The notes under the pieces were generated by a model. The model saw only the letters and a program-made list of their open reading frames with translations. It was not told where the DNA came from and did not search any database. Source: an uncultured Clostridia bacterium (GTDB lineage: Bacteria > Bacillota > Clostridia > Oscillospirales > Acutalibacteraceae). Taken from it: DNA of 64,000 bases. The position numbers were made by a program, and so were the translations under genes. Shown here one piece after another: positions 16,130-24,374 of the stretch (the first letter of the stretch is position 1; each line of letters begins with the position of its first letter). Location of the stretch: contig CALWIU010000026.1 of assembly GCA_944380845.1 (NCBI GenBank), positions 1-64,000 of the forward strand. The letters run 5' to 3'.

Positions 16130-17635
16130 TTACAGCTTGTCGTAATCCGGGAAATCTTTATAAATGGTTTTATCGTAGAAATTATGTTCATCCTTGCTGT
16201 GCAGCGGATACCAGACCTGCGCGAAGAAGGGGTTGACTTTGGCTTCTTCATCATAGTTCCAAGGCATCGGCAGCTCTTCGGGGCACCAATGGCCACCGCG
16301 AAGCACAAGGTTGGGGGTCATTTCAAACTCATGGCCATGAGCGCATTTCCATTTCAGAGGCGTATAAAGATCGCCTTTTTCCATGGTTTCGGACAGGCAT
16401 TCGCCGCCGCGGAAGGCAGCCGCTTTTTTCATATCCTCAATATCCAGTTCGCTGAGAGGTTTGGACTCATCATAGCCATGGTCAAGCAGAGAAACTTCTT
16501 CGGTCGGTCTGACGATCTTGAAGGTTTTCCATGTGCCGATCTTCGCCCACTCTTCACGAGAGCCAAAATAAGCGGAAATACGCTGCTCGTTGTTGTCACG
16601 GAACCAGCCCATGGTGCCGTAAATCGGCTTCATGGTCAGGGGTTTCATGCCAAGAGCCTTGACAATGCCGGGGACAAATTTCGCCAGTTTAGCAAGCTTG
16701 AAATATTTGGGAACCTGTTTGCCCAGGTCTTTAAAATACTGACGGACCGGAACATTGTGACGGAAATGCAGATACTCTTCCAGTTTATCCGAGTCCGCAT
16801 ACCACTGACCGTGGAAGTTACGGGTGATAAACCAGTTCGCGTCGAAGATCTTTCTGGGATCGCCCAAACCGATGGTGTCCAGCAGCAGCTCTTCAAACTC
16901 GAAGTTTGTCAAACGATACTGTTTGCCGCTGCCGATATTATAGAAGCCTCTCCAGAAATCTTCAGGAACATTGTCCTGGCAGCAGCGCAGAAGCAGCGTT
17001 GCGGAATCCTCAACAGTCGCCCACTCCAGAACGCCGTTGATGCAAACATGGAACATGATCGGGTCATAGTTCTTCAGAATATTGGGATACAGGATACCGG
17101 ACTGACGAAGAGAGACCCAATGCTTTAAGCCGGATTCAGCAAAAATGCTTTCGGCGATGGTCTTACTGATCGCGTAATGATCGTACACGCTGATTTTAAT
17201 CGGGTCGCCGGTTCTCGCCCAGTGAATGGGAGGATTGCGGTCGCCGGTTTGCGCTACGGTACCGATATAAACCACGCGGATGTCGTCAGCGTTAGGCTGT
17301 GCCTTTACCGCTTCAACGATATCGCGAGCCGCTTTGGTATTGGTATCCAGTGTCTTTTTCGGATAATAGTCCGCTGCAGGCGAAACCATGCCGCCGACAT
17401 GCAGAACCACATCAGACCCGGTCACGCAGTTTAAAACATCATCATAATTGGTCAAATCGCCCCAAACAATACGAACTCGAGGATCATTGATATAATCCTT
17501 GAACTTTTCGTGGTTCTTTTCGCTGTCGCGCAGAAGAACCACCAAATTGAACTTTTCAGGCGCGTTGTAAATTTCTTTAAAGCCCGCCCATCCCATATTT
17601 CCGGAAGCACCGGTAAGAAATACGGTTTTGCTCAT
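16130..17635 (-). CDS. NAD-dependent epimerase/dehydratase (extended SDR)
   Basis: An extended short-chain dehydrogenase with the nucleotide-binding motif TGASGNMG at residues 8-15, DVVLHVGG, and the catalytic YAISK near residue 157. Up to about 330 it follows the sugar-epimerase fold. The remaining 170 residues are an extra C-terminal region (LRGGHWCPEELPMPWNYDEEA and WYPLHSKDEHNFYDKT) that typical 310-350-residue epimerases lack. Substrate unknown. GGAGG lies 8 bases before the start. The gene is monocistronic. The 300 bp upstream (17636-17942) are AT-rich and hold only the tRNA promoter that I can support. Confidence 0.8.
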   Translation of the reverse strand: MSKTVFLTGASGNMGWAGFKEIYNAPEKFNLVVLLRDSEKNHEKFKDYINDPRVRIVWGDLTNYDDVLNCVTGSDVVLHVGGMVSPAADYYPKKTLDTNTKAARDIVEAVKAQPNADDIRVVYIGTVAQTGDRNPPIHWARTGDPIKISVYDHYAISKTIAESIFAESGLKHWVSLRQSGILYPNILKNYDPIMFHVCINGVLEWATVEDSATLLLRCCQDNVPEDFWRGFYNIGSGKQYRLTNFEFEELLLDTIGLGDPRKIFDANWFITRNFHGQWYADSDKLEEYLHFRHNVPVRQYFKDLGKQVPKYFKLAKLAKFVPGIVKALGMKPLTMKPIYGTMGWFRDNNEQRISAYFGSREEWAKIGTWKTFKIVRPTEEVSLLDHGYDESKPLSELDIEDMKKAAAFRGGECLSETMEKGDLYTPLKWKCAHGHEFEMTPNLVLRGGHWCPEELPMPWNYDEEAKVNPFFAQVWYPLHSKDEHNFYDKTIYKDFPDYDKL

Positions 17636-17880
17636 TTTTTATACCTCCGTTTTTCGTCTAAAGATACGAATATATGGTAACAAAAATTTCAAAAAAAATC
17701 CATATACAAATATAGAAACTATGTAAACATTTAGTCATTTTTTAAAAATTTGTTCTGTTTTGTCTACTTTTTTTTAAAATCAATCAGTGTAAAAATAGCG
17801 ATTTTCCTCCTTTTGCGCTGTATTTTGCCATACGGATTTTTCCGTTTTGCGCCGCAGATGAAAAAACTTCAAAAAGGCTA

Positions 17881-17909
17881 TTGACTTTTGACTTTGATTG
17901 TGTTATATT
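17881..17909 (+). promoter_or_regulatory. Promoter of the tRNA-Thr/tRNA-Tyr unit
   Basis: TTGACT, 17 bp, TATATT, ending 33 bp before tRNA-Thr. Confidence 0.75.
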
Positions 17910-17942
17910 ATCTTGCGTCGGTTGCAAGACCTACCGTCGTCT

Positions 17943-18018
17943 GCTGGTGTAGCTCAGTTGGTAGAGCAGCTGATTTGTAATCAGCAGGTCGGGGGTTCGA
18001 GTCCGTCCACCAGCTCCA
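17943..18018 (+). tRNA. tRNA-Thr (TGT)
   Basis: Acceptor stem GCTGGTG/CACCAGC, anticodon stem GCTGA/TCAGC with loop TTTGTAA giving anticodon TGT (17976-17978), T-loop GGTTCGAGTCC, and encoded CCA. Confidence 0.98.
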
Positions 18019-18029
18019 TAATTGAATAT

Positions 18030-18114
18030 GGGAGAGTTCCCGAGTGGCCAAAGGGGGCAGACTGTAAATCTGTTGTCAGTGACTTCGGTGGTTCGAATCC
18101 ACCCTCTCCCACCA
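18030..18114 (+). tRNA. tRNA-Tyr (GTA)
   Basis: Acceptor stem GGGAGAG/CTCTCCC, anticodon loop CTGTAAA (anticodon GTA), the long variable arm typical of bacterial tRNA-Tyr, T-loop GGTTCGAATCC, and encoded CCA. Eleven bases separate it from tRNA-Thr, so both come from one transcript. Confidence 0.98.
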
Positions 18115-18140
18115 TTTATGGTAAACAAATAAGATACCAA

Positions 18141-18176
18141 CACAAAACCAGGAACCATTTCGGTTTCTGTTTTTTT
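18141..18176 (+). terminator. Terminator of the tRNA unit
   Basis: An imperfect stem (CCAGGAACC with GGTTTCTG) is followed by seven Ts. Confidence 0.7.
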
Positions 18177-18242
18177 ATGCCAGTTAAAAAAACTTTTTAC
18201 CCCTGAACCTCCATTCGGATGGATGCAGACAAAACACCCACT

Positions 18243-18527
18243 ATTCAGAAGCAGATTTTGCGAATTTCTTTGCAGAAGCTGCTTTTTTCATTTTATCCGT
18301 CGAATCTCCCCCAACCCGTATGATTTTCCGGTGAAGTTGTGCTTCTTCGCTGCCGCAGCAATGACAAAATAGAGGTCTTCCGGCAACGGCAGACAACCAG
18401 ACATCCGGCGGGGATGCCCAGCATTCAAAAAAGGGACATAAAAAAACGCCTGCCGGCGCTGCGGATGCCGTTCCGGTTTGGTGGTTTTCAGAAACACAAA
18501 AAGCAAAAGAATCGATATTTTTACCAA
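18243..18527 (-). pseudogene. Possible decayed small gene
   Basis: The stretch between the tRNA terminator and the YczE-like gene has no intact gene. On the minus strand, one frame reads LPEDLYFVIAAAAKKH then FTGKSYGLG, and the next frame continues as DSTDKMKKAASAKKFAKSASE before a stop. The switch falls in a run of five Gs (18308-18312). The Lys/Ala-rich end looks like a real protein tail. This could be a frameshifted remnant, or chance. Confidence 0.25.
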
Positions 18528-18542
18528 TAAGGAAGTGTCTAT

Positions 18543-19226
18543 ATGAAACGAGAAAATTTGTGGCAGCGCTGTTTGCTGCTTGTCATTGGACTGGTGATTA
18601 TGGCTTACGGCGTCGCCTTTTCCATTCAGGCCGGCTTGGGGACATCACCGATTTCCAGTCTCCCCTACACGCTCAGCTGTCTGCTGCCGCTCACCGTGGG
18701 AACGGCCACCATCGCCATGCACTGTGTTCTGATCCTGCTGCAAATTATTTTGCTGCGCCGCAAGTATAAACCGATTCAGCTGCTTCAGCTTCCCATTGCG
18801 CTGCTTTTTGGCTGGCTGACAGACGCCACACTGGCCACCATACAATTTTTGAAACCGAGCAACTATTTTCAGCAATGGCTCTTTTGCCTGATCGGCATTT
18901 TGCTTGTGGGAATCGGGGTAAGCTGTGAAGTCAACGCCGATGTGGTACCGCTGGCAGGCGAAGGTTTCAGCTTGGCCGTATGTCAGACTTTTTCACTGCC
19001 GTTTCCCTATGTCAAAGTCGGCTTTGACTGCTCACTGGTAGCCATTTCCTGTGTGCTCGGTCTGCTGGTGCAGGGCAAACTACTCGGCGTTAGGGAAGGA
19101 ACGATTGCCGCCGCTATTTTTGTCGGGTTGGCATCCAAACAAGTGACAAAATGGATGATTAAACCGTTAATGAAGCATCTTTGCCCTGCTTTCGTCAAAA
19201 GTGCAGATTCAACAACAAAGAAATAA
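18543..19226 (+). CDS. YczE/YyaS/YitT-family membrane protein
   Basis: A 227-residue integral membrane protein with about five to six TM segments. The start MKRENLWQRCLLLVIGLVI followed by AYGVAFSIQAGLGTSP is the conserved family beginning, and GEGFSLAVCQTF plus KVGFDCSLV mark the second half. Function is unknown; relatives are annotated only as membrane proteins. AAGGAAGTG lies seven bases upstream. It is convergent with fucO and followed by a strong terminator. Confidence 0.8.
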   Translation: MKRENLWQRCLLLVIGLVIMAYGVAFSIQAGLGTSPISSLPYTLSCLLPLTVGTATIAMHCVLILLQIILLRRKYKPIQLLQLPIALLFGWLTDATLATIQFLKPSNYFQQWLFCLIGILLVGIGVSCEVNADVVPLAGEGFSLAVCQTFSLPFPYVKVGFDCSLVAISCVLGLLVQGKLLGVREGTIAAAIFVGLASKQVTKWMIKPLMKHLCPAFVKSADSTTKK

Positions 19227-19240
19227 ACAAAGATACCCGC

Positions 19241-19278
19241 AAAAAAAATACCGCCGGATTACTCCGGCGGTATTTTTT
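19241..19278. terminator. Bidirectional terminator between the YczE-like gene and fucO
   Basis: ATACCGCCGGA pairs with TCCGGCGGTAT around a 4-base loop; T-run to the right and A-run to the left make it work for both convergent genes. Confidence 0.93.
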
Positions 19279-19293
19279 AAACGATTTACGCCA

Positions 19294-20442
19294 TTACATA
19301 AGAGACAGATACAGCTCTTTGATTTCTTCAACGCTGGTGTCTCGCGGGTTGCCGGGACGGCAGGCATCGGCATAAGCGGATTCAGCAAGGAACTGCACAT
19401 CCTCCGGTTTGACGATCTCTTTCAGATCAGCGGGAATCCCCACATCGCTGCTCAGCTTTTTGACCGCGTCTATCGCGGCTTTTCTTGCCTGCTCAATGGT
19501 CATTTTTTCCGTATCAGCAACACCCATGGCTTTCGCGATGTCACGATATTTATCCCCGGTCGCAGGAGCGTTATATTCCATAACGGTCGGCAGGATAATG
19601 GCGTTGGCAACGCCATGAGGCGTGTCATACAGAGCGCCCAGCGGGTGCGCCATCGAGTGAACGATACCAAGACCAACATTGGAAAAGCCCATGCCGGCAA
19701 TATACTGTCCCAACGCCATGCCCTCTCTGCCTTCGGGCGTATTCTCTACCGCGCCGCGCAGATTTTTGGAAATGATTTCAATGGCTTTCAGATGGAACAT
19801 ATCGGAAAGCGCCCAGGCGCCTTTTGTGATATACCCTTCGATCGCGTGGGTCAGCGCATCCATACCGGTTGCGGCGGTCAGGCCTTTGGGCATGGTGGAC
19901 ATCATATCCGGATCGACAACAGCAACCACAGGAATGTCGTGTACATCCACACAAACCATTTTCCGGTTTTTCTGTGCGTCGGTAATTACATAATTGATGG
20001 TGACTTCTGCGGCGGTGCCGGCAGTCGTCGGAACAGCAATAATCGGCACAGCAGGCTTTTTCGTCGGTGCGACGCCTTCAAGACTTCTGACATCAGCAAA
20101 GTCAGGATTGGCAACGATGATGCCGATGGCTTTGGATGTGTCCATGGAAGACCCGCCGCCGATGGCAACAATGCAGTCAGCGCCGCTGTTTTTGAAAGCT
20201 GCAACACCATGCTGGACATTCTCAATCGTAGGATTGGGTTTGATGTCGGAATAGATCTCATAGGGGATCGCGGCTTCATCCAAAAGATCGGTCACTTTTT
20301 TGGTAATATTAAATTTCAGAAGGTCCGGATCGGAAGCAAGAAAAACTTTTTTGAAGCCTCTGGCTTTCACTTCTTCAGGGATCATTTTGATCGCGCCGGC
20401 TCCATGATAGGATGTTTCATTCAAGACAAATCTGTTAACCAT
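19294..20442 (-). CDS. fucO: Iron-dependent alcohol dehydrogenase, lactaldehyde reductase FucO-like
   Basis: A 382-residue group III Fe-dependent alcohol dehydrogenase. The length and the blocks FADVRSLEG, TTAGTAAEVTINYVITD, ATGMDALTHAIEGYITKGAWAL and HPLGALYDTPHGVANAI match E. coli FucO closely. The His residues in THAIEGY and HSMAHPLG...PHG are the metal ligands. FucO reduces lactaldehyde to 1,2-propanediol with NADH during fucose or rhamnose breakdown; a broader aldehyde reductase role is possible, since no fuc genes are adjacent. Start at 20442 is set by GGAGG seven bases upstream; the frame extends nine codons further without a site. Confidence 0.9.
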   Translation of the reverse strand: MVNRFVLNETSYHGAGAIKMIPEEVKARGFKKVFLASDPDLLKFNITKKVTDLLDEAAIPYEIYSDIKPNPTIENVQHGVAAFKNSGADCIVAIGGGSSMDTSKAIGIIVANPDFADVRSLEGVAPTKKPAVPIIAVPTTAGTAAEVTINYVITDAQKNRKMVCVDVHDIPVVAVVDPDMMSTMPKGLTAATGMDALTHAIEGYITKGAWALSDMFHLKAIEIISKNLRGAVENTPEGREGMALGQYIAGMGFSNVGLGIVHSMAHPLGALYDTPHGVANAIILPTVMEYNAPATGDKYRDIAKAMGVADTEKMTIEQARKAAIDAVKKLSSDVGIPADLKEIVKPEDVQFLAESAYADACRPGNPRDTSVEEIKELYLSLM

Positions 20443-20488
20443 GAAAATACCTCCAGTTTTAACTGCCAAGCAGTCTGTTTACCTCTTT

Positions 20489-20517
20489 ATTTTAATTATG
20501 TTTCTTTTTTCTGTCAA
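20489..20517 (-). promoter_or_regulatory. Promoter of fucO
   Basis: TTGACA, 17 bp, TAAAAT on the minus strand, 46 bp upstream of the start codon. Confidence 0.75.
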
Positions 20518-20556
20518 CTAAACACTTGCAAAAATCAGACAGCATTGGAAAAATTT

Positions 20557-21093
20557 TCAAAAAGGCAAACATCCTTTCACAATTTCAAGCGTTCTCATCC
20601 ATGGAGAAAAGCAGCGTTTTTTCAAAATACAAAACTTCTTCTCCGTCCTCCTGCGCACGAAGTACCAGTTTGTCATATCCCTGTGACGATAGATCGCACC
20701 ATTTCGTGCTTCCTTTGCTTCTGCGCAGATTGTCAGACGCCGAAATCCTCTTTGCTGCGCTTCCTGTTCGATCACACGCATCAATGCGGAGATCTGCCCC
20801 TGCCCCTCAAATGTCTTGCGGATGCGCAAGGCGTTGATATTGGCGATTTCCGTGCCATCACAAAGAACGGTTCTTCCGCGAATTGCCTGACATGCAGGCG
20901 AGAGCAAAAGCGTTCCTTCCCCCACAGGCGTTCCGTCATAAAATGCAGCAAAAGTCAAAGCCATGCCGTGATCCAGATAGTACAAATATTCTTTTTTCCA
21001 CTTCATCCACAAATCGCTGCTGCGATGCGTTGCAATTTGATAATCCCAAAGAGAAACCACTTCTTCTCTTTTGGCCAGTCGATATATCCACAT
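20557..21093 (-). CDS. GNAT-family N-acetyltransferase
   Basis: A 178-residue GNAT protein. ALRIRKTFEGQGQISALMRVIEQ is the acetyl-CoA binding turn (consensus R/QxxGxG, here EGQGQI), followed by GFRRLTICAEAKEARNGAIY, where a classical NxxA-type turn is found. The N-terminal YRLAKREEVVSLWD is the usual beginning of this superfamily. GGAGAC precedes the start. It sits between the fucO promoter and the terminator of the small paralogous genes. Substrate unknown. Confidence 0.75.
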   Translation of the reverse strand: MWIYRLAKREEVVSLWDYQIATHRSSDLWMKWKKEYLYYLDHGMALTFAAFYDGTPVGEGTLLLSPACQAIRGRTVLCDGTEIANINALRIRKTFEGQGQISALMRVIEQEAQQRGFRRLTICAEAKEARNGAIYRHRDMTNWYFVRRRTEKKFCILKKRCFSPWMRTLEIVKGCLPF

Positions 21094-21106
21094 CTTTTGT
21101 CTCCAT

Positions 21107-21138
21107 TAAAAAAACGCTTTCCGGTTGGAAAGCGTTTT
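21107..21138 (-). terminator. Terminator of the tandem small-protein genes
   Basis: AAAACGCTTTCC pairs with GGAAAGCGTTTT around a 4-base loop, followed on the minus strand by more Ts. Confidence 0.92.
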
Positions 21139-21146
21139 TATTCAGC

Positions 21147-21326
21147 TCAGTTACGATAAATAATGGTTTCGGTAACAGGCGGTTCCGTGACAGCAGGCGC
21201 TGTGGTCGTGGGAGCCGCGGTGGTTGCTCCGCCCATGATTCTTGCAAAGAAATCAGCAATGACATCCAGAAGCTGCCGAAGATAGCCGATCATGATACCG
21301 ATAACGCCGTATTGTTCATTTACCAT
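21147..21326 (-). CDS. Small protein, paralogue B: amphipathic helix plus Thr/Pro/Ala tail
   Basis: 59 residues. An N-terminal half (YGVIGIMIGYLRQLLDVIAD then FFARIMGG) predicts a hydrophobic or amphipathic helix, followed by a Thr/Ala/Pro tail (TTAAPTTTAPAVTEPPVTE) and the end TIIYRN. It is clearly a paralogue of the gene immediately upstream (21375-21551). ATG at 21326 is chosen because AGGAAGG lies eight bases upstream; GTG at 21335 is possible. No family recognised. The helix suggests membrane association and the tail a flexible or cell-wall-exposed segment, but neither is proven. Confidence 0.75.
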   Translation of the reverse strand: MVNEQYGVIGIMIGYLRQLLDVIADFFARIMGGATTAAPTTTAPAVTEPPVTETIIYRN

Positions 21327-21374
21327 TGTTTTCACCTTCCTTAAAAAATACTCTGCAATTGCAAAAATACAAAC

Positions 21375-21551
21375 TTAATAAATAATCACATTGGAAGGCG
21401 CAGCTTCCGTCGTGGCGGCGGCCGTTGTTTCAGGTGCGATGGTCGAAGGCGAACCGCCCATCAGTCTCTGGAAGAAGTCGGCGATCGTCTGAAGGATGCG
21501 CTCCAAATAATCGATCATAACGCCGATATAACCATATTCTTCATAAAGCAT
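21375..21551 (-). CDS. Small protein, paralogue A: amphipathic helix plus Thr/Ala tail
   Basis: 58 residues, short enough to be missed. It reads MLYEEYGYIGVMIDYLERIL, then QTIADFFQRLMGG, then a Ser/Thr/Ala/Pro tail (SPSTIAPETTAAATTEAAP) ending NVIIY. The pattern E-(E/Q)-YG-x-IG-(V/I)-MI-x-YL-x-(R/Q)-x-L-x-x-IADFF-x-R-(L/I)-MGG and the IIY end are shared with its neighbour. GAAGGTG lies upstream. It is the first gene of a two-gene unit with a good promoter 37 bp upstream. Unknown function. Confidence 0.75.
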   Translation of the reverse strand: MLYEEYGYIGVMIDYLERILQTIADFFQRLMGGSPSTIAPETTAAATTEAAPSNVIIY

Positions 21552-21587
21552 ACATACTCACCTTCTTATCATTTTATATTCGTTTGT

Positions 21588-21616
21588 AGTATACCATTGC
21601 AGGGAAAAAATATCAA
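21588..21616 (-). promoter_or_regulatory. Promoter of the tandem small-protein genes
   Basis: TTGATA, 17 bp, TATACT on the minus strand, close to the first small gene. Confidence 0.75.
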
Positions 21617-21717
21617 GTCTTTTACTAAAAAATTGACAAAGATAACAAAAGTTTGCAAAGACTTTGTCAACCGTCAACCAGGAAATAAAAAAAGCGTCCG
21701 AAGACGCTCCTGAAAAA

Positions 21718-22500
21718 TCAATCTGTAAACTTATTAAGAAATTCTCGCAGGCGGGAATTCTCAGGGGAATCGAAAATCTCCTCCGGCCTACCCTCGGCGG
21801 CAATCACACCGGCATCCATAAAAATCACTTCATCAGAAACTTGGCGCGCAAAGGACATTTCATGGGTCACAATGACCATGGTCATATGTTTTTGCGCCAG
21901 CTGCTGAATGACCTTGAGAATCTCACCGGTCAATTCCGGATCCAGAGCAGATGTCGGCTCGTCAAAAAACAGGATTTTGGGATCCATGCACAAGGCACGG
22001 GCAATGGAGACCCGCTGCTGCTGACCGCCGGAAAGCTGCCACGGGTAGGAATCCGCTTTATCGGAAAGGCCGACCTGGGCAAGAAGCGCTCTGCCCTTTT
22101 CCTCTATATCACGCAAAATCTCTTTTTTGGAGAATTTAAACTGGGGATTGTCCTTTGCTGCCAATTCAGCTGCCAGCGTAATGTTTTTCAGCGCCGTATA
22201 CTGCGGAAAAAGATTAAAAGACTGAAAGACCAGACCAACCGCAAGCTGTTTGCGGCGGCGCTCTTTTGAAGAATCCGCTTTTTTTTGCGAAGCGTCAAAA
22301 ACCGTTTCTCCGTTTACGATTATGGTACCGGCGTCCGCTTTTTCCAGCGAAGTAATGCAGCGCAGCAAGGTGGTTTTCCCGCTGCCGGAAGAGCCGATCA
22401 AAGATAAAACCTTCCCTTTTTCCAAAGAAAAAGAGATATCTTTCAGCACTTCAACATTGCCGAAGCTTTTGCGCAATCCGTTGACTTCCAAAATCGCCAT
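21718..22500 (-). CDS. Polar amino-acid ABC transporter ATP-binding protein
   Basis: A 260-residue ATPase of the GlnQ/ArtP class: Walker A GSSGSGKTT (residues 32-40), signature LSGGQQQRVSIARAL, Walker B ILFFDEPTSALDPE and the switch His in VTHEMSFA. It energises uptake through the permease encoded 3 bp upstream. A 35-residue charged insert (FDASQKKADSSKERRRKQ) lies between Walker A and the Q-loop, as in several clostridial relatives. It is the last gene of the binding protein-permease-ATPase operon. Confidence 0.94.
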   Translation of the reverse strand: MAILEVNGLRKSFGNVEVLKDISFSLEKGKVLSLIGSSGSGKTTLLRCITSLEKADAGTIIVNGETVFDASQKKADSSKERRRKQLAVGLVFQSFNLFPQYTALKNITLAAELAAKDNPQFKFSKKEILRDIEEKGRALLAQVGLSDKADSYPWQLSGGQQQRVSIARALCMDPKILFFDEPTSALDPELTGEILKVIQQLAQKHMTMVIVTHEMSFARQVSDEVIFMDAGVIAAEGRPEEIFDSPENSRLREFLNKFTD

Positions 22501-22503
22501 AAT

Positions 22504-23151
22504 TTACCCTCTGAAATAATCAAGTTTCTTTTCGATTCGGCTGAAGATCAGCGTTAAACCGCCGCAGAAGATCAGATAAAACACTGCGGTATAGAACAGC
22601 GGCCAAATCAACCCACGGGTGTTAATGATATCCTGCGCTGCTTTTACCAATTCTCCGACGGCAATGACGCGCGCCAAAGAGGTGTCTTTCACCAGCGTAA
22701 TAATCTCATTGCTCATGGGCGGCACAATGCGTTTAATGACCTGCAAAAGCACAACCTTAAAAAAGACCTGTGATTTTTTCATGCCCAAAACCTGTCCCGC
22801 TTCGTATTGACCACGGGGGATACTTTCAATGCCGCCGCGGTAAATTTCTGAAAAATAAACCGCGTAATTGATGATAAACGCGATGCAAACAGCTTCTTCC
22901 CGCGGGAAAGACTTCATGCCGAACATCAGCCCCGGTCCGTAAAAAACAACCATGACCTGAAGCATCAGCGGCGTACCGCGGATAACCCAGACAAAAAAGC
23001 GGGACAAGAGCTGCAGCGGCTTAAATTTGGACATGGAAAAAAAAGCGACCACCAAGCCTAACGGGATCGCCGCAATCAGCGTAACGAAAAACAGCATACA
23101 GGTGGTTTTAAACCCATCCAGAAGCTGTAAATTAACGGCGGCAAAGCTCAT
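22504..23151 (-). CDS. Polar amino-acid ABC transporter permease
   Basis: A 215-residue HisMQ-type permease with about five TM segments. The conserved binding-protein-dependent transport motif EAGQVLGMKKSQVFFKVVLLQ (about residues 117-137) couples it to the ATPase. FSEIYRGGIESIPRGQ is typical of the glutamine/cystine group. The gene lies between the binding protein and ATPase genes. Confidence 0.93.
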   Translation of the reverse strand: MSFAAVNLQLLDGFKTTCMLFFVTLIAAIPLGLVVAFFSMSKFKPLQLLSRFFVWVIRGTPLMLQVMVVFYGPGLMFGMKSFPREEAVCIAFIINYAVYFSEIYRGGIESIPRGQYEAGQVLGMKKSQVFFKVVLLQVIKRIVPPMSNEIITLVKDTSLARVIAVGELVKAAQDIINTRGLIWPLFYTAVFYLIFCGGLTLIFSRIEKKLDYFRG

Positions 23152-23172
23152 TCAGATACTCCTTTAGCTGTT

Positions 23173-23217
23173 GCAAAGAAAACCGATACGCGGATAACGC
23201 GCGTACCGGTTCTTTGC
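23173..23217 (-). other. Intercistronic hairpin after the binding-protein gene
   Basis: A stem of about 18 bp (GCAAAGAACCGGTACGCG with CGCGTATCGGTTTTCTTTGC) without a long T-run, between the binding-protein and permease genes. Such hairpins stabilise the 5' part or let only some transcripts read through, giving more binding protein than permease. Confidence 0.65.
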
Positions 23218-23236
23218 TTCCATTGTTAAACGGCTT

Positions 23237-24109
23237 TTACTCGCCCAGCAAAATACGGGACTCAAGGCCATAGGTACGGGCGATTTGATCCAGCGTACCG
23301 TCAGCGGCAAGCTCTGCCATTGCGGAGTTGACAGCAGCGGTCAAGGAACTGCCCTTGCGGAAACCGACAGCATACTGCTCATCGGCATCGTCACCGAAAA
23401 CATCCAGCACGGTCAAATCGCTGAAATCCGTGTTTTCGCCGACCATGGAGTACGCCATAACCGCGTCCATGACAGCAACATCAGCCGTACCGGCTTTCAC
23501 CTCATTGAGGCCATCCGCCTGTGCGGTAACGGAAATGAATTTGCCGGACAGGTTGGGATCAGAAGTGGCGGCGGATTCACCGGCGGAACCGGATTCAGCA
23601 ACCACGGTAGCACCATTCATTGAGGCAAGATCCGTGTAAGTATCCGCATTTTCCGTGCGAATGACGCAGACCTGCTTGTTCGCCATATAAGGAGTGGAAA
23701 AATCAATCTGCTCCGCAAGCTCGTCCGTCATGGTCATGCCATTCCAAATGCAGTCGATGTTACCGGAATTCAATTCCATTACCTTGCTGTCCCAGATGAT
23801 TTCCTGGAATTTTGCTTCAACGCCCAGTTTCGCACAAACGGCCTTCGCAAATTCCGTTTCAAAACCGACAAGTTCGTTGTTATCATCCAGATAGTTCATA
23901 GGAGCAAAATAAGTGATACCAATCACCATCTCGCCTTTGGCCTGTACATCCGCCAGATCAGAAGCGGCGCTCGCACTCTCGCTGGTAGCAACTTCGTCAG
24001 TAGTACCCACTTCGTTGCCAGGCGCGGGATCATTGCCGCAGGCAGCAAAGGCAAAGGTCATCAGAACCAGAACCGCTGCCAGAACCAGCGCAATTCCTCT
24101 TTTTTTCAT
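23237..24109 (-). CDS. Amino-acid ABC transporter substrate-binding lipoprotein
   Basis: A 290-residue family 3 solute-binding lipoprotein. Signal peptide with lipobox AFAAC (Cys near residue 24), a Ser/Ala/Glu linker, then the SBP_bac_3 fold: GITYFAPMNYLDDNNELVGFETEFA, IDCIWNGMTMT and AVNSAMAEL near the end. It captures a polar amino acid (cystine, glutamine or similar; not resolved) at the outer membrane face of the cell membrane. ATG at 24109 is chosen because GGAGG lies nine bases upstream; an in-frame TTG directly after it is unlikely. Confidence 0.92.
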   Translation of the reverse strand: MKKRGIALVLAAVLVLMTFAFAACGNDPAPGNEVGTTDEVATSESASAASDLADVQAKGEMVIGITYFAPMNYLDDNNELVGFETEFAKAVCAKLGVEAKFQEIIWDSKVMELNSGNIDCIWNGMTMTDELAEQIDFSTPYMANKQVCVIRTENADTYTDLASMNGATVVAESGSAGESAATSDPNLSGKFISVTAQADGLNEVKAGTADVAVMDAVMAYSMVGENTDFSDLTVLDVFGDDADEQYAVGFRKGSSLTAAVNSAMAELAADGTLDQIARTYGLESRILLGE

Positions 24110-24139
24110 GGGAATCAACCTCCAATATTGTTTGTAATC

Positions 24140-24168
24140 AGTTTAACAGATTAGCACACTAAAGTAAA
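24140..24168 (-). promoter_or_regulatory. Promoter of the amino-acid ABC operon
   Basis: TTTACT, 17 bp, TAAACT on the minus strand, about 30 bp before the start codon. Confidence 0.5.
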
Positions 24169-24267
24169 CAATTGTTTTTGCCATCTATAGGAAAAATTTC
24201 ACCCTACTTTTTATCTATTTCGACGAATTTTTTCTATTATTTGCCCGCATTGTCATGAAAAAAAGGA

Positions 24268-24297
24268 TTGCTCTTATCGGTATCCTTATGATATAAT
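24268..24297 (+). promoter_or_regulatory. Promoter of the 106-residue gene
   Basis: TTGCTC, 18 bp, TATAAT. The leader after it holds a small hairpin (CCCGC-TCTCG-GCGGG). Confidence 0.65.
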
Positions 24298-24374
24298 ATG
24301 CCGGAATACAGTATATCCCGCTCTCGGCGGGCATATACTTTACCGCAAATGAATCAGAACGGAGGCTGACTGCT

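Noticed and set aside
15947..17128. A 393-codon plus-strand frame opposite the epimerase
   Set aside because: Shadow of the minus-strand SDR protein with intact TGASGNMG and YAISK motifs.
17898..18206. Short frames across tRNA-Thr and tRNA-Tyr
   Set aside because: They translate the two tRNA genes and terminator, not protein.
19201..21159. A 652-codon plus-strand frame opposite fucO and the GNAT gene
   Set aside because: It is an antisense shadow: fucO is a clear FucO homologue on the minus strand and the plus frame shows no domain or ribosome binding site.
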